Shown: piece by piece, positions 40,475 to 53,258 of the stretch
How positions within the stretch are numbered: the first letter of the stretch is position 1
How the letters are laid out: each line of letters starts with the position of its first letter
Source of the DNA: Margaritifera margaritifera
Lineage: Eukaryota; Mollusca; Bivalvia; Unionida; Margaritiferidae
NCBI GenBank assembly: GCA_029931535.1
Contig: JAQPZY010001098.1
Location: 806,001 to 870,000 of the forward strand
Direction: 5' to 3'
Length of the DNA stretch: 64,000 nt
Made by a program: the position numbers and the translations under genes
The notes under the pieces: model-generated
Database searches by the model: none
The model's input: the letters and a program-made list of their open reading frames with translations, nothing else
Told to the model about the DNA's origin: nothing

Positions 40475-42302
40475 TATTTTTTTCTTAATATAATTAAATA
40501 AAAAAAATTCTAAGCAAAACTGGAAATTTCTTGTGTTAATCATGTCATAAACTTTCATATTAAAGCTTTTGAATGATAGAGTAAGAATTACCACACTGAA
40601 AATAGTACAGAATATAATGTAAACATGCGTGTATACACACATAGAGCCAAACACACATCAACACACACACACACACACAGACAGAGGCTTAATAGCTAAG
40701 GATGGCCTTTTTATTTTACAATTGGTCTCAATTCGTCTGATCAAAATCATATAATTTAGACAAGTTCAAGATGTGTAATAACGGGCCAAGTCCCTGTGGG
40801 AAGGAATGTACAACTGGGTCAAATGTATTCATTATCGTTTCATGCCCAGTAAGAGTAGAGAAAGTCCCCAGGGCATCACCTCGGGGTTACAGTCAGAGAG
40901 ATGCTGACACTCGAGTAATTGATCACACAAATTGATTCTCAGATACATGAGACATACACCAATGAAGTTATTTGAAATTTAAGTCAAATCATCTGTACCC
41001 CCACCCCCCACCCCCAGGGGTATGTTAACACTTCAGATGGTGTTGGCACTATCTATATTAATATGACTATCATTTACCCAAGTTTCCTACGTTTTGCTTT
41101 AATGTTGTAGGATGAGCTCATGGGTATTACACACGTACGTATGTACGTACACACGTTCATCCATACAATACGGACGGACTGTATCACAATATCCCTATGC
41201 TCGATAAAAGCCTGGAGATAATAAATGAAAAAGTGACATCTGGTTTTCCTCACACATTTTCATTCGTGCTGCGGTAGTACTTGTACTGTTGTTATCACCT
41301 TTCTTATTCCTGGTCCAAGTATGTTCAACAAATCAGGTGATTCAACAACTGATCGGGGCAGGTCATCGTATTCATTCATTAATTCAGCCAGTAGTAACAG
41401 ATACAGCTCATTCATGAATACTATTATCCCAGAAGTCCTCGCGCGCTGAGGGACATATATAAATGAGTTTTCGTGTAAGGCAGCGAACACGATCAGTTTT
41501 GTACAACTTGTACCGTTAATAGGTTGTAGACAGCAACTGAAAAGAGCTCGATTACGAACGACTGACAAGAAGGGCTGAATCTTGTTACCACACGGTAAGT
41601 AGGCATTATATGATCTATGTGAATGTTAAGTGACTATAAATGTTAGTTAGGTATTAGTGTGCGTGTTTTTATGGATATAGTAGACAAGTAGTTAGTTATC
41701 ATAAAATTTTAAAATTTTATAGTCGTGATTCTTTCATTCAGGTTTTAAATTATTTTTTCTTTTCTTCAATATTTCATTCATTCATTCATTCATTCATTCA
41801 TTCATTCATTCATTCGTGTTTCATTTCTTTCTTTCTTTTTCTTTCAACAAGTTCATATACGATTTCATTTGCATAAGAAAACTACTTTTTATATGTTAGA
41901 TATGGTTCTCGCTAAACAACTATTTATTAGAGAAAAATGTATCTGGTTCATTCGTCTATCTTCCAATCTCCTGCTTGAAACATTTAGCATTGGAATTAAT
42001 AGCGCTTTTCAAGTTTTCATCAGCTGATTCCGTTGTTTCCACATGTTATAAACCTTTGCTGTTGATGTTATAGCTTATATAATCCGGGTGTAAACATCTT
42101 TAAAAATATTACCTTATTTTGATAATTTGAGTTTTTCTTTTACGATTGATATTTTTGTGATGAAATCAATAATAGTTACCTATCATAAAATATCGTTATA
42201 ACGCACCTCATTTTGACTCGAGGCATTTAATCTTGATTTACTACTTTTTTCGGATTGAGCGTAGCGTTTGTCTCTGGCGCGCTGACGGAAATGCGCTATA
42301 GC
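40475..42302. other. No gene supported
   Basis: A 102-codon minus frame (41260-41568) is the only sizeable one; it has no recognisable domain. Short CA and ACGT-rich words (about 40655-40680 and 41130-41160) are simple sequence. Confidence 0.45.
41772..41815. repeat. (ATTC)n microsatellite
   Basis: About ten ATTC units followed by C/T-rich sequence. Confidence 0.95.
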
Positions 42303-42451
42303 CAGGGGCGTAGCGGGGTGGGGGCACTTTCTAGGTTTCTAGGGGCGGCAATTTGGAAAGAGTACCGCATATATCATAAATAACACGAATGGAGTGGGGA
42401 CGTAATTTTGGTAGTTGGCCCTAGACGGCACTTTTCCTCGCTACGCCACTG
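42303..42451. mobile_element. hAT-like MITE, short
   Basis: Ends CAGGGGCGTAGCGGGG and CCTCGCTACGCCACTG form inverted repeats. Flanks GCTATAGC/GTTATGGC match at 6 of 8 bases. Non-coding. Confidence 0.68.
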
Positions 42452-43278
42452 GTTATGGCAGCGATTGTTGGCTTATAGGCTATGGTCTGTTTCTGACGCT
42501 AGCCACATTAAATAAGCTGCCATGAATGGCCTCCTCTTGTGGGGATGACCTGTAATTTGTTCCTACTAGTTCTCCGACCTTTCCTTAGCTTGCGATACGT
42601 TTATACCGTTTCGTACCCCTCTTTCTGTTTCCGAGCGTTTCTGTGCTCCTACTTACAATCGAATCTGACAGTTTTGTCTCATTTTCCCCTGTTCCCCCCT
42701 CCCCTTCACTGTACCGTGATACGATTTTCATAAATCCATCTTGATTATTTTCAAATTTTCATGTATGGAGTTCCACATATGATCTGAAAAACTCGAAATC
42801 AGACCTGGATTTCAGAAGAAAACTGACAATCAGACTCGAACTCAAGGGTCGAAGATAAAAATCGGATTGGCTGAAATTTAAATGTCTTCAGTCTGGACTT
42901 AACTTGAAGACGTATGTTGTTGAAACTGGGATAATGATGGATGGATTATTGTTCTCAAGTCGAAATTTTTGAAATAGAAATACACACCTTAATCCGGCTA
43001 TGAAAGACTAATCACGTAGATGTCGTGTTCGCTAACTTTCGAATCATTCACGTAGCATCGGCTGTGTTTATCAAACATATAATGTACAGCTTCTGACGAC
43101 CGTTGCTGCTCACCTGCTTACTATAGTACATTTCAGAGAGATCAATCAATCCCCACGACTGCTTATAACTATGGGCAAGTGCCACTTACCTCTCTTAAAC
43201 ATAACAGAAATGTGTGTCTGTGTCTTCGTTGTTGCTGCTGAACTATCGGTACATAATGACATTAATGACATAATGTCC

Positions 43279-43542
43279 CAGTGGCGGAGCGAGGTTTTGA
43301 GGCGCCCGGGGCAATGTTCTTTAATGGCGCCCTCCCCCCCCCCCCCCGTTGAGGCGCCCAGGGTCTATGTCCCTTAGTGGTGCCCCTACTTTGCCACAGA
43401 GAACAGTTTTTATGTCAGTTGCTAACCTCCAACACCCCCACCCCCCCATCTAAGCCCTGAAACATGGGACTTATAAGGGGGGAAGCTCCCGACGGCGCCC
43501 CCTCTCCCGGCAATCCCCCCCCCCTCCCTCGCGCCGCCACTG
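43279..43542. mobile_element. hAT-like MITE, CAGTGGCGGAGCGAGG ends
   Basis: Inverted ends CAGTGGCGGAGCGAGG and CTCGCGCCGCCACTG. Flanks TAATGTCC/TATTGTCC match at 7 of 8 bases. The interior is homologous to the 39161 copy (GGCGCCCGGGGCAATGTTC) and holds several long C-runs. Confidence 0.75.
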
Positions 43543-45101
43543 TATTGTCCGCCTCCCTCGTAGGATTGTGACTGAAATATGCACACTAGCCGTCAATCAA
43601 GGAATGAGGCTATTTTGTGAAACACACTATAGTGGACGCATTAATACAGCTGTTACAACGATGTGTCTTGTGTAATAAATGGAGATGCTGCAGTCGATCC
43701 GAGTCGATAGAAAGGGTGTAATCTTTAGAATCGAGAACACCACTTTAGCATTTCAGTCTGTTTGCAAGTGCTATAGGAAGAGGGAAACACTGTTTCGTTT
43801 CTTTCAGATTAGTAGCAAAAAACCGTGGCCTGAATTCCCATTCTTAATACGTGCACCGGTTTTAAAATGGTAACCGTAGGAAGAACGAGCGTAAATTGTG
43901 TTTACTTGATACATTGTCAGGTGATGTATTACATATTGATACAATTAAAATTAATGCAAAAAGCGATGCAGAATATAAATAAATTAAAACTGCAGTCAGA
44001 TCTGTTGGTTAAAGAAGATTTATACGTTTATCCTTGGTTTTATAAAAATGAATTTATTTATTTTGTGTTCTTTTGAAGTTTGTGTATGTGGTATCGAGTT
44101 GAAATAGTAAAATAAATATTTAACGAGCTGTATCTGGCAAAAATGTATGAAATCTTCAACTGAAATTAAATTTTTAGAATATTTACAATGTAATGGTGGG
44201 TAAGGTTTAGAGCTAATGAATAACAATAATAAACCCGTTTCTGCTTGTTACATTTATAGTGGAGAGATACTCGTAAGTTATAATTGTAACTTGATGCCTT
44301 TCAAATTACCTTTTTCTTGCATTTCAATTGGGCTGCAATAAAATAGACATAACTACCTAACCGGTTCTTCGATGTTCGCATTTATGTGTACCTAACATGT
44401 TATAAACACTCGTGAAATACTAACTACCGGTACATAAATTAATATGAACGAGCAGATATGGGAAGGATGCGATCTTTGACGGCTCGTTGATTAGAATCCC
44501 GTATCCGTGTAAAATCTGGTCTGTATTTAGATCTGTTCTTGATTTTGAAGATAATCAGCAACATTTGTCCTTCATTCAGGGTCTTTTAGAAAGCTTATAG
44601 TATAAGGATAAAAAACAATATTTGCCCCGACGCTGCACAAAGGTAATAATTTTGTTCTTTTACAAGTTATTTTTATTAATTTATTTCTTATAAGCACACA
44701 ATTTTGGTCTTTTATGCTTCAAAGTAGGCGGAGACGCGAATTTCTCGCAAATAAAAGGTACGAAGGACGTCTTTGTTTTTTTGTTTTTTTTTATAGTCCT
44801 TGCTACTAACAGGAAATAGGATCGCAGTGGAACATCTCTCGGTCTCTCCGTGTGAGTACATTGGCAGGAAAGGGCAGAGTACATTGGCAGGAAAGGGCAA
44901 GCAGTGTTCCGATTAATGCGGGGAAATAACTTCGCGAAAATCTATGAGAATCTGATCGTTTCATTTTTTTTTTTTTTTTTTGTTTGTTTGTTATAGACAT
45001 CTAAATTGAAGAGATACTGTTGGCATACATTAAGCTACTTTGTGTGGACAAATGTCTAGAGAAAAAAGGACGATTTTATGCTTTTGCCCTGTAGTCTGAG
45101 C
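43543..45101. other. No gene supported; 23-bp direct repeat
   Basis: AGAGTACATTGGCAGGAAAG is present twice in tandem at about 44855-44898. Overlapping minus frames there are chance. Confidence 0.5.
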
Positions 45102-45262
45102 CAGTGGCGTACTAAGGGCAAATGGCGCCCGGGGTGACGATGATGGCCCAATGGGACAGAATACGAGGCCCGAATTTTTATCAGTTGTTTTGGTGCCCCA
45201 AGACCTCTGGCGCTCGGGGCAACCGCCTCGCCTCCCCCCACCCCCTCGTTAGTACGCTACTG
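45102..45262. mobile_element. hAT-like MITE with perfect 8-bp TSD GTCTGAGC
   Basis: Ends CAGTGGCGTACTAAGG and CGTTAGTACGCTACTG are inverted repeats. GTCTGAGC lies immediately outside both (45094-45101 and 45263-45270). The interior is GC-rich with GGCGCCCGGGG and GGCGCTCGGGG motifs. Confidence 0.8.
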
Positions 45263-46957
45263 GTCTGAGCAGTGACACACGAAATGAACTTGGGACATTT
45301 AGTAGTATAGAATGAACAAGTCACGGCACAAAGAAATCTTACATTTGGCGACAAGCAGTAATCCATTCTTTGACTCATCTTTATTTGGAACAATCAGTTT
45401 CTTTAAGATGGTACACCCATAAGTGTCAGTATCACAAGCTGAAACATCAAAAGGAAGTATTATTATATTTCGGGAAGAGAAGCATGTCAAAATAGGTTTG
45501 AGTACCTGGACATTTATAAATGCACATGTTTCAAAATAAAGTATTTCTGTGTTAGGCAAAGCGATGCAAATTTTAGGTTGTCACGGTATAGATACTAAAA
45601 ACTGAAATGTAGTAATTCAATTCACTCGGTTTAAATTATTTCCATATATATTCCTCACTTTTCCCAACAATTTTCATTTTTTACAATGCTACACAAAATC
45701 ACCAATAGTGTTGCCCTACAACAATAACAACAGCATGACTACTACTACTATTATTAACGCTGTTGCTGCTGATGCTGGAACTGTTACTACTGCAGCTGCT
45801 GTCTCATAATGCACACAAGCAATGAATCAGAGACTTTTTAGTGAGATTCCGCTCTTTGACAGGACTGGTCATTGTCTAATCTATCGAGAATTATACATTA
45901 TGATCGATAGGTCATCTTGACCTTTGAAGGCGTGAGTCAACAAGCTTTTGTCGATTTTCATATAAGGACGCATTTTGGTATACCAATTTAGATTAGAAAC
46001 TGATTATTTGTGCGCAGTGTGATCAATAAAGCGGTGATAGAATTAGATGTGATTCATTACCTTAGTCACCTGAGATGTCATTTTCACTGAGTCAGCGCAA
46101 ATAATGTAGAAGGCCAAGACTTGGAAAATGAGAAAGAATTTCCCAATTGATCATTCTGCATATTCATTCGCAATTATTCATTTTGCTTTCTTTTATAGCA
46201 CATATATTTCAAGTATATCTCCCGATATTCACATTGATTGTATCAAAGAATAAGAAACCCATTTCAGATTTGTTTCATTTTCATCATGTTCTAATTAGCA
46301 AAGTAAGTTATCGATTCTACGTCCAAAATAAGACAAGGGATAACATAATAACATTGCATTGCGCTGAACTAGCAACACTTGTTGATGGTTAGGAAAGGAC
46401 AGATAAGGAATTTTATCCATTAAATTGATCTAAATTTCAAATGTCATCCAGCCAACCATCCACCAATCAGTCCAGCCATCCATACACCCACCCATAACCA
46501 TATGTATATAAATTGATCCAGGTATGAAAGGGTAGTTTACCTATTTGAACCACGCCTCTATACACTGATAGAGAATTTGTGATGAAGTTTATTGACCTGG
46601 TTGAATGGAGTGACATTTCCTGATAAGCGAATGATACACCAGTAATGGTCCTCTCAGACAACCTTAGTGTAAATCACGCCAAGTTACCCGAACATTTATA
46701 CTTAGGTAACCGCTGTTAGTATGTTATCAATTCAGGATAGAGAAGTTAGTCACGAGAAACTACCATCGAGTGTACTTGTTTTTGTAACAGCTTTGATATA
46801 AATAGATGTATAATAATGGACAACACAGTTCCTACACTGTCTGTGAGGTCAGTATTTCTTATGAAAGATATGCTTGCAATAGTCATTTATTTATGAACAT
46901 GTACAGTCAAATATGTTTTTACGTAACCATCGCTAAGCAGTATCAGTATGTGTGTAT
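45263..46957. other. No gene supported
   Basis: Imperfect triplet-rich patch at 45720-45803 (ACTACTACT, GCTGTTGCTGCTG). Otherwise AT-rich with no motif. Confidence 0.45.
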
Positions 46958-47640
46958 GTATGTATGTAGTTGTTGAGAAAAGACGCCTCTGTAGACAGGT
47001 GATTGTTGAGAAAAAGGCCCCAGAAGACAGGTGATTGTTGAGAAAAAGGCCACAGAAGACAAGTGGTGGTTGAGAAAAGAAGCCTGAGAAGACAGGTGTT
47101 TGTTGAGAAAAAAAGGTCTCCAAAGACCGGTGGTTGTTGAGAAAAGAGGTCACAGAAGACAGGTGGTTGTTGAGGAAAGACACCTCAACAGACAGGTGGT
47201 TGTTGAAGAAAGACGCCTCAACAGACAGGTGGTTGTTGAAGAAAAACGCCTCTAAAGACAGATGATTGTTGAGAAAAAGAGACCCCAGAAGACAGGTGGT
47301 TGTTGAGGAAAGACGCCTCTGAAGACAGGTGATTGTTGAGAAAAAGGCACCAGAAGACAGGTGGTTGTTGAGAAAAAAAGGCCTCTGAAGATGGGTGGTA
47401 GTTGAGAAAAGAGGCCCCAGAAGACAGGTGGTTGTTGAAGAAAGACGCCTCTAAAGACAGATGATTGTTGAGAAAAAGAGACCCCAGAAGACAGGTGGTT
47501 GTTGAGAAAAGACGCCTCTGAAGACAGGTGGTTGTTGAGAAAAAGGCTCCAGAAGACAGGTGGTTGTTGAGAAAATAAGGCATCTGAACACAGGTGGTTG
47601 TTGAGAAAAGTGGCCTCAGAAGACATGTGTTTGCTTAATA
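46958..47640. repeat. About 33-36-bp minisatellite, about 20 copies
   Basis: Units built on GACAGGTGGTTGTTGAGAAA followed by a variable AGGCCCCAGAA or GACGCCTCTGAA half, so unit length varies (32-36). Minus-strand frames repeat FLNNHLSSEAS-like motifs; these are array by-products. Confidence 0.88.
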
Positions 47641-47827
47641 AAAATTCAGTTATTCTATACATTGGTTCAAATGACTTCAAAAAATGTCTATTTAAGACAA
47701 GTGATTTGTTCAGGCAGATTTAACTGTATATGTTCGAAACGGGAAAGAAGGTAAATATGTTTTACACAATGTGAGCTTAATCTGCACATTTAGCTTGAAA
47801 ACCTTTTTGAAAATATCCATTTAGAAT

Positions 47828-48063
47828 ATGGTGCCGAGTGGTCCAGGGCGCTCGCCTTCACAGATCACTCACACATCTCACTCGCCTCTGTCCGCGTGAG
47901 TTCGAGTCGCGGCTCGACCAACGTGGGTATGTGACAAAGCATGCCAGTAGTTTCCAGTGGGTCGGTGGTTCTTCCCGGGTTCTTCCTCCTCCAAAATATA
48001 CTGGCCGCCATTTATATCCTATCATGTGCTGAAAAATGACGTTAAACCCCACAAAACCAACCC
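47828..48063 (+). mobile_element. tRNA(Leu/Ser)-headed SINE
   Basis: The head GGTGCCGAGTGGTCCAGG resembles a class II tRNA (Leu/Ser) A box, and the B box is GAGTTCGAGTC. The body (GTGGGTATGTGACAAAGC, CCGGGTTCTTCCTCCTCC) differs from the other SINEs. The tail GACGTTAAACCCCACAAAAC is a common invertebrate SINE ending. Confidence 0.75.
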
Positions 48064-49422
48064 ATTTAGAATAGCAAGTAAGAAATGATGATCATAGTGT
48101 AATCAAATACGTCATCCATGGCACTAACCAATAATTGATATTTATTGATTCATTTGAAGAGGTGCTTTACTCAGAAGCTATCGGTAAAAATCTTTCATCT
48201 TCAATGATAAATGCACTGATGGAAACATCGTTACTTTCTGTTTTGGTTGAAATCAGGGCATTAAAAACATTTATTACCGCGATTTCAGAGCTTAATTTCA
48301 AATAATCCGGAAATTACTGATATTTAGATTTGAACACAGGTATTAAGTCCAAGTACACTGGACGTTTTCAAGTAATGACAAGTGTGTTCTGTTTAGATTT
48401 TCAATGGGTAAGCCACAATTGATGACAAAGCATGTTTAAGAAAAAATAAATTTTCGATCCGTAAATTAAAGCAAATGATAAATAACTTGGACAATAGGAG
48501 GAAAGGTAGAGAATCTTTCATAACATGAAGCTGCTGCCGTCATTTTTATCTTCCCCGATCATCATCGTCATCATTTTTATCTTCTCCGATCATCATCGTC
48601 GTCGTTGTGATAATCATGATTATTATCTCTCGAATGAACGTCTAAAAGAAAGTATGCGATGGATTGTTTTCTTCTTTGCAAGGTCATAGGAGTAAGTGCG
48701 TAAGAAAAGAAGAAAAAGACTGTAGGGCTTGATATTTATGCCATATACAAACATGAATTGACCTTGGCTTGTATTAGTTTGTAATTGTGTTATATGATCT
48801 TTGCTGACGTATAAGTGCCATATAACATGTCACATTACATACATGGCCAAACGGGTTTACATCGAGCTCTACATAAGTTCGGGATCCAGGATAATAAAGG
48901 ATCAAATGTATCATTTATGATTTATTTATTTGTTTTTAATACATTTTTTTTTATCATTTATGATAATTCAATATCAATTTGTCATATACCTAAGAATGAT
49001 GAGAGATTGTCTGTAGGTCTATACGTATGTGCCCGGTAACAAAAGCTCTCCAATGATTTGTAGTGGTTTTATTAGAGACCTTAAAATACTACTTGCCCCT
49101 GAATTGTTCAACAAAATGTCCTATACGGAAGCCGGCGTTCGTGGTCTCCGAATATTCAAGCGAAAGCAGGCTATACAGGATTTCATGAGACAGTGTTTTC
49201 CGAACCGAAAGATATATCGAGATCTTGCATTGAGCTTCATGTCACTGTTTTTTAAACTATTCCTTTCCAGCTAGCGTGCGTATTAGCGAAATTGGCCTTC
49301 TTTCCTCACACATCATCTTGGTAAGCGCGTTGAACATTAAAAAAACTATCATCTAGTACCTTCTCAAAGTACCAGAAATTAAAGTGATTGTTTCGTCAGG
49401 TTTGCAACCTTGGTTTAGTTAG
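48064..49422. other. No gene supported; 35-bp direct repeat
   Basis: TTTTTATCTTC-CCGATCATCATCG is tandemly duplicated at about 48543-48604. The plus frame at 49029-49274 has protein-like composition but no recognised family. Confidence 0.45.
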
Positions 49423-49446
49423 TAACACAGACACACAGACACACAG

Positions 49447-49525
<79 letters not shown>
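49423..49525. repeat. Compound (CA)n(AT)n microsatellite
   Basis: CACAGACA units, a CA run, then about 64 bp of AT. Confidence 0.95.
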
Positions 49526-49529
<4 letters not shown>

Positions 49530-49845
49530 TTTGAGACTTTATAGTCCTCTCTATAGTTTTGCGGTGGTAGTCTTTGACGAGACTGTCATGATCCGTGACG
49601 GAAGAATGCGTTATGTTGTAATTGTTATGTCAAAACATTCATAATTTAATGACAGGTGAGTTCAATGTCCTCTTTCGTCCTTTCATTTCCAATGTCTGCT
49701 TCACCAATTTTCATATTTTCCTCCAAGATGCGACAAATGGCGAACAATCCATATTTTTTTTCTAAATAAAAATTGTCACAGTCAACTGCTTAAAGAGTGT
49801 AATTGTCGACAAAAGCACATTTCTCCTTTCAAAATAGAAACCCGG

Positions 49846-50010
49846 GATAGCTTAGCTTAGCAAGATTTGCGGGTTCGATACACGCCAGGCCAGCCCGGGT
49901 CGGCTACCTTGGTGTGTCCTCGGGAAAGCCACTTGCCTCCAATTTCCTCGGCATGATATAGCCAATAATGTGTTAAAAGTGCCGTTAAAACCAACAAAAA
50001 AAACCCAAAA
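49846..50010 (+). mobile_element. tRNA-derived SINE with shortened head
   Basis: The B-box GCGGGTTCGATAC and core CCAGCCCGGGTCGGCTACC are clear, and the tail ends GTGCCGTTAAAACCAAC then A-rich. The region between box A and box B is shortened (GGATAGCTTAGCTTAGCAAG), so it is probably transcriptionally dead. Confidence 0.75.
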
Positions 50011-50287
50011 CCCTTTCAAAACAATTTTGTCGTGCCTGTTTCCCTATAGCACCACTCTTAAGAAACCCGGATGACCTTTCTCAGTAGAAATCACTAATAA
50101 TGTCAAATGGTACTAAGTACACTTACAATATGCTTTATAGGTCAACCATAACCTATATACCGAGTTTTTGTTATCTTGCCGTGTAACCTCGAGGTATTAG
50201 AGATAAGAGTCATACAAACATTATTCTGTGCTATCGAATTAGATCCGTTTAAATTAGAACTTAACAGGTCCATTTATTAGCAATCTA

Positions 50288-50504
50288 CCGTATATACTCG
50301 CGTATAATACGATACCAACTGCAAACTGCATTGGCCCAGACCTGCCGTCGCATAATGCGCCGGCAGATCTGGGTCTATGCAGTTTGTAAGGACTAATCAG
50401 TAGAACAAACAACACAGATCCTGATCTGCCGGCGCATTATGCGACGACAGATCAGGGTCTATGTTGTTTGCATTTGGACTCGATTTATACGCGAGTATAT
50501 ACGG
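50288..50504. mobile_element. TA-flanked foldback MITE, best-preserved copy
   Basis: The terminal inverted repeat is perfect for 19 bases (CCGTATATACTCGCGTATA and its complement) and sits between TA dinucleotides. Each half contains its own palindrome around CATAATGCG/GCATTATGCG, so the element is a nested foldback. 217 bp. Confidence 0.82.
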
Positions 50505-50810
50505 TAAGTAAGGCACGATATAACAATCAAAGTGTTGCTGTGCCGTAAAACACACACACACACACACATAACGCAAAGAAACCAAACAAACATAGTTTAT
50601 GACACAAAACGTTCATTTAAATTGTTGATATATTGGATCATACATGAGTGCCATTTTGAAATTAATTTCATTTGAAATGAGCACAAATATAAGATTATGT
50701 TTATCACATTACGAACAGTACTGATTCTATTTTACGAAACCGCAGAATAGTCTAGTGATATGGCTTTGAAATACACTCGGATGTCTTAGACATTAATTAT
50801 GGCTTTGTCT

Positions 50811-51160
50811 CGGCCTGTCCAGAGCGCGTCTGCATAAAGAATTTGCAGATATCAGTCTGGGGAAAATACCGCAAAAATGACGCCCACATGCGATTTGTTT
50901 ACATTACGCGAATACGTTTTGATTTCATTCTTTGAGAAAGCGCTGACATCATAAGATGCATGACGTCAAAAGACGCTAGGCTTGTATACAACTAAATTAT
51001 TCTTGGAACATTCTTCCTGACTGATATAAATTGTGCATGTCTTTACTTTAAGGTGTGAATTTGCATGCTTTGTTCTCATTATTAATTGTATTTAATCTTG
51101 GTCAACACTCGCAATGCAGCCTAGCGCCCAAAATTTCGGGCGCCTGGTTTTCGTTTCGCT
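50811..51160 (+). repeat. Dispersed repeat, about 350 bp, copy 2 (plus)
   Basis: Inverted homologue of 26741-27088, with long shared words such as TTTGCAGATATCAGTCTGG and CCTGACTGATATAAATT. It shares no obvious link with the other repeat families. Confidence 0.62.
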
Positions 51161-51270
51161 TTGTTTTCATCCATTTTGTTAGGCTATCCATCGCCTAATA
51201 TATATAAACATCACACGATGTGTTCTCGTTCTCGAGTTCCGATTGGCTGACTACAGGGATATATTTTACG

Positions 51271-51765
51271 CGAGTATGAACTTCCCTCGAATATTTCTGC
51301 GAAACATAAAGCCTCCAATGTTTGTCAGCGTAATAATTTTCAGAATAATCATACATGTTTTCAATTCGAACATCTTCAGCCTTTTCCGTCAAGTCGAGAA
51401 AGAAACCTCGCATATAATTCTCCGCCATTAAGAACTATATTCGGAACTACTTTTGTTCACATGGCACAAAATGTCGAAGAAGGAGACAAAGTCACAGTCG
51501 GAACAATGTCAACCTTTTCTGTTGCAACATATATGATGCACTCCGCCAGAGGTGAATAACCAAGGCGATTTAATTATGTGTTTTCCTACAATTACATCCG
51601 AGGTTATTTCTTGACGTGACGGAAATGGCCCAGAGATGTGCCGATTGACCTTTTGTTCGCCGGAAATTTCTTCGCAAAAAAGAAACCGCAATCTATTCGG
51701 ACCACCTCGGCTATATCTACGATTGGATTGACGGTAGGATTGACCGAGAAGTTGTGAATCTGACC
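51271..51765. mobile_element. GACCACCTCGG family element split by about 280 bp
   Basis: The left piece (TATTTCTGCGA ... AATCATACATG, 51275-51358) and the right piece (GTTCGCCGGAAATTTC ... GGATTGACCGAGAAGTTG, about 51655-51757) are contiguous in the 13975 and 24025 copies. Here they are separated by about 290 bp of unrelated sequence. That indicates a nested insertion or a rearrangement. Confidence 0.55.
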
Positions 51766-52894
51766 ACGGGATGCTGTACTTTGCCTTGGAATTAATCCTT
51801 TTCCAGCGAGCACTATTGACACGCGCCGCTGTTATATGACGTCATGTGATGTACTAAATTGCCTTCTCCCTACGGAACTGTCCTCCTACAGTGTCGTTTG
51901 GTGGAATATAGTGCCATCGCCTTCTGCTCGACCATAATACCCGACCATACATCTCTATAGGAGAGCAGTTCCCTTTTGGAGAAGGCAACATTTTGAATAA
52001 TAATCATTTTTTTTAATACATTAAAGTTCGTGTTCGGTACTTGTCTTTACTTTATTTTTTTTTTTTTTTTTTCAAATTCCGACAATTTTCACGAGAGAAT
52101 TTTATTAAGTTTTAATCAGATTTAGCATTTGTTTTAAAATCAGAGGATTTGTTACAGCGTGAATTGCGTAAAATTTTCAACCGTATGAATTTCGGTTTTG
52201 TTGTTTCCTTGTCCCGATGAACATAGTTCATTTTCCATGGAGAAATTTCTTTTTTTAAAAATTCTTTGATGTAATAGAGAGGTTCAGTGTAAACATTCTT
52301 GTAGACGAGAATACTGGCTTGTATCATAACATAAATAACGATCTGAGACTTTTCAAATTTCAGCTCAACATTTGATATTTGTTTATGATCCGTAAATCAT
52401 ACCGTGTGGTATGCGGTCAACATTATCCATCATTAGAATATATGTTTATAAGGAATTCCTGGAACGCGGTCATTCTTATCTTAAGAAGTTCATGTGGAAC
52501 TTGTAAGATTAAACTAGCGCAAAATCAACTTGTGTTGAACCGAATTTCTGCATGATTGATGGATATTAAACCCGTGACTTATAATTTATCTCACACAGTA
52601 ATGAATGTAAATTTAATAAAACCATGCCATGTTCAAGGATTGATTGTATATGAATGAATGATAGAGTGATATTCTTCCACTTTGCTTGTCCCCTTGTTTT
52701 AGTCGGCCGTTTATGTTAGAAAGTCGAATGGATAGCCAATTAGTTCAGAAAGACAACGCAAGACAGCATTGTTGGCATAAATGAATATAAGATAATATAG
52801 TCGTAAACTTCTATATATTTCGCATAGAATGTAACCATTTTCTTCTTGAACACAAAATATTAATTACAGAATGTAACCATTTTCTTACTGAACA
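51766..52894. other. No gene seen upstream of the TGF-beta-like gene
   Basis: AT-rich. An inverted pair (GTTGCCTTCTC-type word at about 51860 and GAGAAGGCAAC at 51978-51988) may be the ends of a small foldback element. Confidence 0.4.
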
Positions 52895-52913
52895 CTATCT
52901 ATCTATCGATCTA

Positions 52914-52947
<34 letters not shown>
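52895..52947. repeat. (ATCT)n(GTCT)n(CT)n microsatellite
   Basis: ATCT, then GTCT, then CT units. It abuts the SINE fragment at 52949. Confidence 0.93.
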
Positions 52948-52948
52948 G

Positions 52949-53126
52949 CCACCGGAAGGGTGCGAATTCGAATCTTACAGTCGGATCAACCCTGACCGGC
53001 CACCATGTTGTGTTCCCGGGCAAGCACTTTACTCCAGTTGTGTCCCTGGGCAAGGCACTTTACTCCAGTTGTCTCGGCACTAAATAACCTACTTGTGGTT
53101 GTTGTGCCGTCAAACACCAAACCAAA
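52949..53126 (+). mobile_element. SINE fragment with internal duplication, just 5' of the TGF-beta-like gene
   Basis: Starts at a B-box-like GCGAATTCGAATC and lacks the A-box head. The segment GGGCAAG-CACTTTACTCCAG occurs twice in tandem (about 33 bp apart). The tail is GTGCCGTCAAACACCAAACC. It ends about 130 bp before the start codon of exon 1. Confidence 0.65.
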
Positions 53127-53258
53127 CCTGTTTGCCTATCCTTTCTTGTAATTCATCTTTTATGCATAGAACAAATCGTTGTAGCAGATATATATTTTTG
53201 GATTTTTCAGAATCAGTCACTCTGCGTTTTATCTCCCTTCGACAAGTCAGCAAGAGTA

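Noticed and set aside
41260..41568. 102-codon minus-strand frame
   Set aside because: Mixed composition but nothing recognisable; a start at an arbitrary ATG with no supporting signals.
46887..47680. Minus frames with FLNNHLSSEA repeats
   Set aside because: By-product of the 33-36-bp minisatellite; several frames are open at once.
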